Below are positions 9,997-20,291 of a DNA stretch of 64,000 nt, in pieces. Numbering within the stretch: the stretch's first letter is position 1; each line of letters starts with the position of its first letter. The notes under the pieces are model-generated. The model was not told the DNA's origin, made no database searches, and saw nothing but the letters and a program-made list of their open reading frames with translations. Source of the DNA: Paraspadella gotoi (lineage: Eukaryota > Chaetognatha); NCBI GenBank assembly GCA_051294375.1, contig CM119267.1, forward strand, positions 8,249,951-8,313,950, written 5' to 3'. The position numbers and the translations under genes were made by a program.

Positions 9997-12900
9997 TCTA
10001 AATCTTCTCTCCTGAATTCCGTCAATGTTCTCACGACGCGCGGGACGGTTTCTGTCAACATTCCTCGAAAGGTCTAGTTCTCCCAACTCCCTTCTTCCTC
10101 CCTTCTTCCTCCGTCCCCTCCCGATTTTTAGATGGGGGACTAAAGAATTAAAGATGCGAAGAAAAAAGAAATAAAGAACTTGAAACGGAAAAAAAAAAAG
10201 AGAACGAGGAAAAGACGATCAATAAACAAAGAAGATTTCGATTTCTTATCAGTGCAGTATCGCTACCACTCCAACGACCCTCCATACCACCCCTTTCACA
10301 ATCACCGGCGACTCCGAACGTCCCTCGCTAACACTTCCTAAAAGTGAAGAGTGCAATCGGTTAAATCAAGGAACAGATGGTCAAAGGATCAATGGCGAAA
10401 AAAAAGAGGAGACTCTCTCCCGTCGAAAGGTCATCTCGGCGGCGGCGGCGGCGGCGGCAGCGTTAGCGATTGAACTCGGGTTATAGGGGGGGGGGACGCT
10501 TTGGGCGTTCGGACTGCCCGAGGTGCGGACATAAAGAATATTTTTTCTTCAGATAAAGAATATTGCATATTGTAAGGATCTATAATTTGATGCAAGAAAT
10601 AATTCAATACGACACGAAAGCCAGAAGGTTAAGAATTGAAATTTGAAATTTTTGAATCGAACCTTTTTCGATTCCTGTGATTTTTTTAGACTGGAATTTC
10701 CGGCGCCGATTCTCTTCCACTCAGCTCAAACAAAAAAGTCGTCCTTGTTTGGTCGCGAAAGAAACCACAAAGAAAAGGGAGGGATGAGAAAAAGAGCAAA
10801 AGGGAAAGGGATGGGATGTGATAATGGGAAAAAAGATGGGATGTGAAAATGGAAAAAAGGGATAAGATGTGAAAATGGGAAAAAGGGTTGGGATGTGAAA
10901 ATGGGAAAAAGGGATAAGATGTGAAAATGGGAAAAAGGGATGGGATGTGGATGGAGAAGAGATGGAGAAGGCAGAAGGAAAGGGAGGCAGATGGGAAGGT
11001 AATGGGAAATTTGATGAAAAGTAAATGGGAAGTGACAGGTATGAAGTAGAACCGAATGGGTAATGTAAGAACAATTAAATGAAAAAAAAAGACGTAAGAA
11101 TAGTAAAAATGAAAAATAAAAAAAAATAAAAAAAATAAATACGATGTAAATTCCTAAATAGGAATCAAACAATCAATAAATGGGAACTAAACGATCAATA
11201 AATGGGAAGTAAATGATCAATAAACGAGAACTAAATGATCAATAAATGGGAAGTAAATGGGATGGAATTTCCGAGTTGACGAAGTTGACCTTTTTCAGAC
11301 TCAAAATTCCTCGGCGGGGGAAAAAAAAAAACTTTTTGAGGCGGATCCGAAGAAAACAGAAGGGAGAGGACGATCGAGGGAGTGCAAGGGTGTGGAAGGC
11401 TCCGGACTCCGGAGTGAATAAAAAGAAAGGTTTGGAAAGCGATCGGGTGTGCTCCGTGCAAGGATGAGAAGAGAAGGTTGGGCCGAAGTTGTCGGGATTG
11501 ATAAAAAAAAAAAGGTTTCGCCCGGGATGTACGGAGATTAAAAAAGTGTTTGACGGAGAACGGTGCAAGTGTTGAGTGAGCAGATGTTTCTCCCGTGAAT
11601 AATAAACTTGAACAACTGAGGTTCGGTTCGAAAAGGGGCGATCGGAAAACCCTAATTTTGGGTAATTAAAGAGAGAGAAGGGCAGGGACTGGACCGGTGC
11701 CCAATTAGAAAATTACTAATTAGTAATTTCTGACATAAGAGAACGGAGCGAACTGAACTAATGAAAAATATCGGGACCAAAGTTCATTCCAAAGATTTTA
11801 AAAATGTTTTGTCAAATTTTCCTTAATCTTTAGCCCGAGGAGTTAAAAGATATGTATTTTTTGAACAAACAATTTATTTGATTTGTTTATTGTATTAAAC
11901 GTTCGTCTTTAACTTACTTTGGCGTAGTCCAGCGGTCGCCGATCCTCCGGACAAACGAAAACTCCATCGCTGTAAGAAAAGAAAATGGGAAAATATTATT
12001 ACTAAAATTAAGCAACAGACCGACTGAGTTTTTTATTCTTTCAAAATTAAAAAAAAATTTAGAACGTGGGAAGTGGCAGTATTGAAAAGCGTCTTATTTT
12101 CTTAGTTTGCAACAATGAGTTTGGCAACTGGCAACCGGCACTTGGCAACTGCCCAATCCTTTATATCTCGCCCGTACAACCGTCGGATTCGAGTAAGTCC
12201 GTTGGCGAGCGAAGGTTTTTGTCACCAGAGGCGCCGAGTCGTCTCAAGCGACGAGGATGTGGTCGGGGACGCTTTGAAGTCGATGTCATTGTAATTTCAA
12301 GTAATGATTGCTGATAGAAACGTGTTGTCATTTAACATTCGAACCATATGTCATTTAAAATTTGTAAATATTTTGATTGATGGACAGCTTAGATTTGCGT
12401 CGAATTGAGTAGGTATTCAATGTCAAACAAACGTAATCTATCTTGTCGAAACAAAATGTTTATGAAATTGGTACAACCAATATAAAAATTATCCATTCAT
12501 TTAATAAATAAGCTATCTTGCCCCTGACTTTGGACAGGCTTTGGTGGTTTAAGGCCACCATCACTCTTACAAGATAATGACATAGCAGGTCCCTGCAAGC
12601 TTTCAATCAAGACTCTCTCACAGTCTCGTTTATTCACTCCCAGAGTACCTGGCTTCCCTATCAATGAAGTGGAAAATATTTCAAAGAATGTTTCAATTGT
12701 ATGAAAAGACCACTCCCTTAAGTATTAGATCGGGGAATACTTATTGTACTCCGCACTAGCATCAAAATACGAGATGAGATAAAAAAACAACTTAATTAAT
12801 AATTAGTTTAATCAAATGAAATGTTTCATTCAGATGCTCGACATCGTCAACGTCTATTTCTTCTGCACTTCATCGCGAACGTTTTGTCAATTCGCGACTC

Positions 12901-13560
12901 AGAGCGAGAAAAGTGAAAGACTCTTTTGGGGGCAAGAATCTACCCACTCTCTCTTTCTCTCTCTCTCTCTGGATTAGCTAACTTGTCGACACTTGTTGGG
13001 TCGACGAAGGCTGTCAATTCCTCCTTTCCGCTTTTCTTCGTTTCTATTTCATCGGAAAGGTGTCTCGGGGGTGAATGAGTGAGTCAAGGGTTGTTGTTAT
13101 TGTTGTTGACCCCGCTCGAGGGGAAAAAAAAAAACTCTTGGTCGGAGAAAAACATCCGTGAAGATTCATTATCGGACTTTTATTCATATAGATAATTCAT
13201 TTGTTACGTGTCTATTGATTTATATTTATTATTTGTGGCCTTTCCTTCTCACTAATCATAATTCGTCCCCTAAAATTACAAACTCGAATTCGTTCTTGCA
13301 ATTTTTCTCAAATACAATTTAAAAGTAACTAAGAATCAACTTTGTAAAATAATTTTCAGAAATCTAAATTAAATCTTATATTTTTTTTCTAATACAATTT
13401 AAAAGTAACGACTAAGTCACAGTCAATTTGTAAAATAAATTAAAACGTTTCAAATATTTTAAAATATGATTATTTTTTAAAATATCCGTAAAGTAGGGTA
13501 AATATTTGTCAGGCCTAAGCACTCATCGACGTCAGCTTATTAATCCTCGACGTTATCAAT

Positions 13561-13597
<37 letters not shown>

Positions 13598-16472
13598 ACG
13601 TCCGCGCGGTCATCGTCTTTGTTTATGATTCAGGGTTTATTAGTTGGGAGATTATATTGGGATTTTTGCGTATAAATTATTTTAACTTAAAAATATACTA
13701 AGTTAAACCACTGGCAGGGAGACAGACCGACAAATTGACCAACACACGTAATATAAGTTAATTTAACCGAGTAAGCCTTTCTAGAAAATGCCATCTCAAT
13801 TTTGTTCTGAAACAAGTAGGAGCTGAAGTTTAATTCTTCGTTTTGTTATTTTTACTTGCAAGTCAAACATAGTTGGGATTCCGCAAATTGAGAAAGGAAA
13901 GGGCGAATAGAGAAAAAAAAATATTAAGATTTTGTTTTGGATTAAAAGAAAATCTTATTTTCGTTCCCACAATTTAATTTTAATAAAGGTTTTCAACGTT
14001 TTGATCTATCTCTCTTTCTTAACCACTGTGATACCCTATGTCTCCTTGTTTGTCAACAAAAAACGGGTGGTTTGAATTATTCAATGATTTTACATACTCA
14101 AAAAATGCATAATTGGTAAGAGAGTTTCAGAAAAGTTGTGAAAAGATAACGTCTTCTGACCCTAAGGCTAATTGGCCGAGTATTTATGGAATTTAAAATG
14201 ATAAATCAGATATATAACAAGTCAGAATGATATCGAATTAATGAACAATTTGAAATAAAAATAAGGAAAAAGTGCGTTCTGAATAACAAGACAATCCCCT
14301 TTCTGTCGAATGACGTGACGATTGACTTAAAATCTCCCACTGCTACTTTTTAAACACGAGAACTGTTGTGGTCTCCAGAAAGAATTTATGAAATTCAGTC
14401 ACGAAACGACGATCATAAAGAAATAATAAAAAAATAATGCAAAAATGAAAAAAAATCAGAAAATAAAAGGAATGAAAAAAGGGGGTGAAAATATACTGTA
14501 AAATTGTAAATATATAAATATGATTTGACAGAATAAAGTGGAGCTAATAAAGTAGACAATCTGGCATATAGACGAACGCGAAACCAATGAAAAGGGGCTG
14601 AGAGAAAGAAAAAGCGAAGATTAAAATTGGGAGATGTAATCGTGTTCCGTGAGAAAAGACAGATCTGTATTTTAATTCAGGACGCTATATTTACAAATAT
14701 ATTATACAGCCATGCCAATTCTCTTGGTCTAAATTCTAACCCTAAGTAATTAACTCTTAACCCTCACAGAATTTATTTCTATTTTCATGCAAATTAAATT
14801 TTAAGTCGAAAATCTCTCGCGTTTGTTCGGGTATTCGATCGTTTTCAAAGTTTCACGGAATCCATTGATTCTCTGTTGGTTCCTCAAACAAGAAATCCGT
14901 CCCTCAGCTGTGATTTTAGGAAAGAGTGTGAATCAAAAGGATTTTGTTCTAAAGAATGTGATGACGAAGATTCTTTCTCTCATCTCTCTCCGTCTCTCTC
15001 TCCGTCTCGTTCTTTCCCTCAATCCTTCCCATTCACGATTTTCTTCTTGCTTGACCAAATAAGAAGGAACTCCTCAACCCAATGCCACGTTTTCATTTGA
15101 AAAAAAATTAAAAAAAACTGAACGATTGAAACGAGAAGTTTATCATAGATTAACGTATTACATTTTATTACATGAAATCATTCCCCGCAAAGGTTTTTCC
15201 TCCCTCCCTTTTCGCGAAGCAAAGGATCGGCTCCGTTTCCGATTTCGAAAATACAAGACTTTTCCATCGCTGAAACCAATTCTGTGGTCGAGCTTTATTT
15301 TTCGTTCCTACTTTAATTTTTTTTTTCTCCAGCCAGCCCATTTGTCTTTTGACTTCAAAGCGCACCTCACTTTTTCATTCCTTTTAGTCTTTAGACTTCT
15401 TTTCAAATTTCTTTTTAATTTATTTTAAATCGTAACTTCCTCTGACTCTCGTCGCAAGTTTCTAAAAACGCCCTATTTCTGTTCCCTAATCCTTAAATCT
15501 AATAATAATATTATTATCATGATAAGCATATCTCTGAACAAACTTTTTTCTCCAATCCCTAATCTTAATCACTAACCTTATCCCCCTAACCCAAAAGGCT
15601 TATCACTAACCGAATCCTTAACCTATTTTTTATCATTAACCTATTTTTTAACATTAACCTATTTTTTATCATTAACCTATTTTTTATCATTAACCTATTT
15701 TTCCCTCAATATCGTCTTAAAGACGTTGCACTTTTATGGCGACCGTTCGTCTCGTAAAACTACAATGACGTAAAATATTGCTGGTGATTTTTGTTTTTCA
15801 TTGTCCTTTTAATAAGCGTAGCTTTATTATTTTTGTTGGTCTCAGACCTCCACCCAAGCACCCGCCCTTCTGCCCCTCTTCGCCTCGAGACACGAAATCT
15901 GCCCTTTTCGTTGCCACAATTTTGTACTGTAGTCGGAATCGTCGTCTTCGTCGTTGTCGGTCATCGACTTCTTCTATTCATCTTGCATAAAAGATAATAT
16001 ATAATCATTGTATCCCTTTGTGTATTTGACGATCGATATAATTTCGCTGTCATCTTTAGTCGTCCCTTTAGTCGTAATCCAAAGCGCCTCGTTACGTTAA
16101 TTAGGCATGAAAACCGTTTTTATTCAAAACTTTAATTGCGAGAAAAATGTTCTGCGAAAAAAAAAAAACCGGATCTTAGCTGCGATTTGGTTTCCCTCTT
16201 CCTTCATTGACGCTCGCTATCGAAGGCAGGAGACATAGAATCCTTCGCAACCACCATCCCCTTAAAAACTCAATCGTCCGTCAGCTCAGTTTCACTCCAT
16301 CGCTCTTCCTGCCTCCTCTCATCTTAAGGCGTCCCACATGAGCAGCAAATTCATGAGGAGATAAACCAAAGGCGACAAATTCTTGACCTTTTCTCCTTTT
16401 TTTTATTTTTTTACTTTTCGATCGAACATTTTTGTGGTTTTTTTTTTCTGCAGGAAACAAGTCGTCTTTCTT

Positions 16473-16528
<56 letters not shown>

Positions 16529-18601
16529 CTTCCGACAGATTATTTTCTTAGCTCGCGAACTAGAACAGTATTTAAATACCAACATCTCAGAGTGATTGAA
16601 AAAAAAGAGAACATTTAAAAAATACAGGGTTTTGATATTTGGAGCGATCGTTGATGACAAATCCCTAATTTCGTAAAAATTTTAACGCTATTTCTTAAAG
16701 AAAGAGACAAGAAAAAGGAAAAAGAAAATATTCGGTAGGCAGGCGAAATAAAAAAAAGGTTAAGACATAAATCGATATTGAAAATGAAAAACCTTTACTT
16801 GTTAACTCGTAAACCCGAGGATTTTAAAGGCTGGACAATAAAAATTCGAAGAGTATGACGACACGTGGGACGAAAACAAAAACTAAACAGAATTCTTCTA
16901 AATATTAAGAGATAATATTCATTTTATGAGTTAATTCATCTAAATATTGTTTAAAGAGAAAGAAACGCGAATGCAAAAAAAAGGTGGAGAAAAAGAAGAG
17001 GAAGAGAGGGAAGTAAACAACGAAGGAGAAAAAGAAAACTAAAAATAAAGATAAAAAGGAAAGAGGGAAGGAAAAAAAAGAACAGGTGCGACTCCCTCAA
17101 ATGTCACTCAAGGATCTCGCGGCATCACGCGTTGGGGAAAAATATTTCCGCGCCGAAAAATGACGCCGAAGAAAAAATGGAATGAAGAGAGGAACGGGGA
17201 CGAAGAAGAAAGCGATATGAAAATATAAAAAAAAAGAGAGAAAAAGAATTTTTAAGATCTCGTGTCGATCGCGACAAATTTTTTACATTTTTTATGACAA
17301 CGAAATCTGAACTCGAGAAGATTAAGAGGAAAATTTGACGCCCAGTTTTGGGGGCAAAGAAAGGGCGGGGACAAAAGGTTAAAGGGTTTTCAAAAATGGG
17401 CGGGGTTTAAGGGGATCGGGGGCTGGGGTTAATGACTAATTATCTCTCACTGTTTTGCCATAACTTTGTACTGATTTGAAATCGATCTGTATTCTTTTTT
17501 ATAAGTCGAAAACTCACTGGTTGTCGTTCAGGCTTATTATGCAAATGTTATTTAAATTAATCTACCGAAAAAAAAAGTAATAAGTCGTTTGCGTCAGGAC
17601 TCCTGATTATTAAAATTCCATTTTCCCGGATAACAGCAAAGGAAAAAAAAATAATAATAAAATTCAAAGAAGCTTAAATGAACTATTTTTCCTACTCCAA
17701 TTTCGCGAGACACTTCGCATAATATCGACAATTCAGTACATAAGTGAGTTGAGGTCTATACAGTATACAGTTGCCTAAAGACTTAAGTTATTCCGGCAAG
17801 AAATCATATTGAATCTAGTTTTGTTTTTTTATGCAAGAATTTTGAATATGAGAATCAGAAAGGAGTAAATTTAGAAAAAATTTGAAAAATTGAAAAAGTG
17901 AAGAGAAAAGTTACGAATTCACACGTTCGCTTAAATTAGGTTCTCAGCTTCCTTTCGCCAACAGCACGTTAAACAAACAACGGAAATGCTGACCAACTTT
18001 GTAGCAAACCCGTAATAAAAAAAATCGTTTTATTTTCATTATTTTACTGTTACATTATTAAGGTTGAACACAAACAGCGCATATTCGAAATATGTAGTTA
18101 ATAGATTTAGTAATAGATATACATATATCTCGGGCATTTATTTCGGAAGGGCAAAATTTTATTTTCGCCGACCGGGGTTTTTGGTGTCTTTTGAAAAATC
18201 ATTTAAAAATATTTACTTTAATAAAATTTATTACCGAATTATCCTAACCCTAAACCCTCTTAAACCTAACTACCCCTAACCTGAAACCAATCTTAAACCA
18301 CCCTTGACCCTAACCCCTAAACCCTAAGCCCTAAACCCGGTCGGCGAAAGTAAAATTAACCCAAAAAGCCCATATACATGCAATACATACAATAAATAAA
18401 CAAAACAAAATTCTCGCCATTTTTGTACATCAAAATTTTGGAAAACAAGCCATACCTGAGAAATTGCTGAAGACACGAGTCACAGAAAGCATGACCGCAA
18501 GACGTGATCTTGACCGCATCTTTCATAGGCAACGAGCAGAGCGGGCACGTCAGGGCGGAAGGAACGCCGCCCAATGCTTCCACGCCCGCGTGACCGGGCA
18601 T
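6730..18601 (-). CDS. TRAF4: TRAF4: TNF-receptor-associated factor 4, 5 coding exons
   Basis: Exons 18456-18601, 11918-11969, 8234-8338, 7596-7919 and 6730-7524 join in phase to 1,422 bp, or 473 residues; human TRAF4 has 470. The protein runs RING finger, Cys/His-rich TRAF-type zinc fingers, a short coiled coil (about residues 300-320) and a C-terminal MATH/TRAF-C domain. The second exon completes the RING with GVFVCPEDRRPLDYAK, very close to the family. TRAF4 is a cytoplasmic adaptor and probable E3 ligase in receptor signalling, cell polarity and JNK pathways; those roles come from the family. The start at MPGHAG is chosen because TRAF4 proteins begin with MPG just before the RING. Introns 1 and 2 are long (6.5 and 3.6 kb) and packed with repeats. 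No frame damage is seen in this copy. Confidence 0.93.
7596..7919 (-). CDS. TRAF4: TRAF4 zinc-finger exon
   Basis: 108 codons with phase 0 at both ends. Successive CxxC...HxxxC motifs (for example CPKRLVNCEFCKKKF and CHRRLTKCQHCHRDF) form TRAF-type zinc fingers. The larger number of fingers separates TRAF4-like proteins from TRAF1/2. Confidence 0.92.
9007..9052. repeat. (GA)n microsatellite
   Basis: Pure GA run of about 23 units in TRAF4 intron 2. Confidence 0.9.
9105..9560. repeat. (GAAA)n-type purine-rich tract
   Basis: About 450 bp of imperfect AAAG/GAAA repeat with almost no pyrimidines, in TRAF4 intron 2. Long Phe/Ser open frames on the opposite strand are artefacts of this composition. 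Confidence 0.9.
9908..9992. repeat. (GA)n microsatellite
   Basis: Interrupted GA repeat in TRAF4 intron 2. Confidence 0.88.
10830..10955. repeat. Tandem repeat of about 25 bp
   Basis: Four to five degenerate units close to ATGTGAAAATGGGAAAAAGG, in TRAF4 intron 2. The array is non-coding; the remainder of the intron (8339-11917) shows no exon-like signal. Confidence 0.75.
11168..11265. repeat. Tandem repeat of about 25 bp
   Basis: Four units built on GATCAATAAATGGGAAGTAA, distinct from the array 300 bp to the left. It lies in TRAF4 intron 2. Confidence 0.75.
12460..12765 (-). mobile_element. Element A, dispersed repeat copy 1
   Basis: About 300 bp matching, in reverse, the copy at 19305-19592. 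Landmarks in the forward sense are CTTAAGGGAGTGGTC, GGGAGTGAATAAACGAGACT, GTAAGAGTGATGG and GTTGTACCAATTTCATA. The left border in forward sense may extend to GCGGAGTACAATA, shared with the 47.2-kb copy. The family is unknown to me. Confidence 0.7.
13560..13596. repeat. (GTC)n trinucleotide run
   Basis: Ten or more GTC units in TRAF4 intron 1, outside any open gene exon. Confidence 0.85.
15624..15700. repeat. 18-bp tandem repeat
   Basis: Four units of TATTTTTTATCATTAACC with small changes, next to scattered CCTAACC words, in TRAF4 intron 1. Confidence 0.7.
16474..16526. repeat. (CT)n microsatellite
   Basis: CT run of about 26 units in TRAF4 intron 1. Confidence 0.9.
18155..18357. mobile_element. 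Inverted-repeat element with CCCTAA-like core
   Basis: Arms 18155-18176 and 18336-18357 are reverse complements except one or two bases, sharing CGCCGACCGG. Between them lies about 100 bp of degenerate CCCTAA/CCCTAAA words. It resembles a small terminal-inverted-repeat element that has captured or grown telomere-like repeats. It is present again in the overlap copy at about 25690-25900. It lies at the right end of TRAF4 intron 1, about 100 bp from the RING exon donor. Confidence 0.55.
18456..18601 (-). CDS. TRAF4: TRAF4 first coding exon: RING finger
   Basis: The exon gives CPLC, then CGHAFCDSC, the C3HC4 pattern of a RING finger, ending CLQQFL before a GT donor in phase 2. The phase matches the 11918-11969 exon. 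A longer in-frame extension reaches Met at 18712 across a poly-A run, but the MPG start fits the family better. Confidence 0.9.
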
Positions 18602-20291
18602 GTCCCTAAGACTTTGCGCCGAGTCGAGATCGAACAATTTTTGATAATTTTTTTTTTTTGTGTGTATTTCTGTTTTTCTCGAAATTAACTCATTTTGGGT
18701 CTCATTTTCCAATTGTCAAGCCTCGTTCATTTTAATTGTTTGGAAAAATTCTTATTTTTCTCTTTTAATTATTTCTTTTGTCTCATCAAACTTGTTTTCC
18801 GGGAATGATTCATCGGACAACTGGCGTTAGAATTCCAATCCGAGAATTTTTTTTTTCCAAATTAAGGAGACGAAAAGAAACACTTCTCGCTTGAGCCGAG
18901 GAGATGAGGAGGAGGAGCAGGAGGAGGAGGAGGAGAGGAGGAAAAGAAGTTCGACGACGACGACGACGACGGTAAGGACCGCGAGGAGCGAATGTTGGAA
19001 ATTTGGCACAATTGTTGAGATGAAGAAAGATAGAGAGAGATGGAACGAGTTTACTTTTAATTTTCGCAACAACATTCAGCCTTCAGGCAAATCTTTGAAA
19101 TTCCCGAGTCAAATCTGGTTAAGAAAATGGTTCAACCACTATAAGGTCGTAAGAGACAAAGTAAGAAAAAATAAATATAAACTTACTGAAATAATTACTA
19201 CAAATATGCCTTCAAAATATATTCAATATACACCTCATTGTAATTTATTGTTTGCTAAAAAATTAGATATCACTTAAGTTAAGTTGCTTTCAAAGTTTCA
19301 AAAAACTCCGATCTAATACTTAAGGGAGTGGTCTTTTCATACAATTGAAACATTCTTTGAAACATTACACTACTTCATTGATAGGAAAGCCAGGTACTCT
19401 GGGAGTGAATAAACGAGACTGTGAGAAAGTCTTGATTGAAAGCTTGCAGGGATCTGCTTTGTCATTATCTTGTAAGAGTGATGGAGGCCTTAAACCACCA
19501 GAGCCTGTCCAAAGTCAGGGGCAAGATAGCTTGTTTATTAAATGAATGGATAATTTTTATATTGGTTGTACCAATTTCATACGTAAGCTCGTCTTCCGAG
19601 GTTCGAAGCTACACTTTTGTTTCAATGATGGCTGTTTTAGCTGTTATTGTGTAAGAGGGCTCTCGCGACAGAAGTATTTCTTACAAAACAAAAGTTCGCA
19701 CGGAAAACATAAAAGACAAAAATTATTGATGTATAATAAATCATTGTTTTAAACAAAAAATATATATATAAATACATGCAAAATTTTTATAAAATGTTTT
19801 TGTACTTTAGTAGGTTAAAAGAGGATCTGAAGAGGACCCAAAGAGACTGGGCAAATGAGTTTAAATAATGATCGTCCGTAGAAAACAAAACAAATATGTA
19901 AATAAATAATTTCACGTGACAAATCTAGGAATAAAATTTGACAATAATTAATGACGACGTTTTCGCGTTTTTAAGGATCGTGCACGTCGGTCGACGGGAG
20001 ACGCGGTCCGCTCTCCAAGCAAATCCTGGGAAAAATTAACGAAAAATCGTTGCAAACTGAGCATACAGGGCACACTGGGCACACTGGGCACACTGGGCAG
20101 TGGGCACTCTGGGTTAATTACTATAGCGATTCTATAGGATTCTGTCTCGGGTTTAAATTGTTAGAAATCGATTTTTTTTTTAATTTCCCGACGAATAAAA
20201 AAAACCAAAAAAATTTTTTTCTCAGAAAATTAGAAATCGCGTTGGAAACCTCAAAGCTGCCATTCCGGTCATCACAAACGGAAGTTGATCA
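18602..20291. other. Space between TRAF4 start and bHLH gene end
   Basis: About 1.7 kb holding the putative TRAF4 5' UTR or promoter, element A at 19305-19592 and a small array of the nine-base unit GCACACTGG at 20066-20104. A 66-residue open frame at 19345-19545 falls entirely in element A and has no recognised family. Confidence 0.6.
19305..19592 (+). mobile_element. Element A, dispersed repeat copy 2 (reference copy)
   Basis: The clearest copy of the family, used here to set orientation, running from ATCTAATACTTAAGGGAGTG to GTTGTACCAATTTCATA. It sits upstream of TRAF4. The same insertion appears at about 26845-27115 in the overlap copy, which is not independent. Confidence 0.72.

Larger units (their letters stand above)
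11970..18455 (-). other. TRAF4 intron 1 (6.5 kb)
   Basis: The long intron between the two RING-encoding exons. It holds element A (12460-12765), a duplicated segment near 13312-13438, a (GTC)n run at 13560-13596, a short tandem array at 15624-15700, a CT run at 16474-16526 and the inverted-repeat element at 18155-18357. No further exon is evident. The right end is the start of the sequence repeated after the first N gap. Confidence 0.7.

Noticed and set aside
18241-18345. Chromosome end (telomere)
   Set aside because: The CCCTAA words are degenerate, only about 100 bp long, and sit inside the TRAF4 locus with unique sequence on both sides.
19345-19545. 66-residue open frame as a small gene
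   Set aside because: It lies wholly inside element A, and other copies of the element do not keep the frame.
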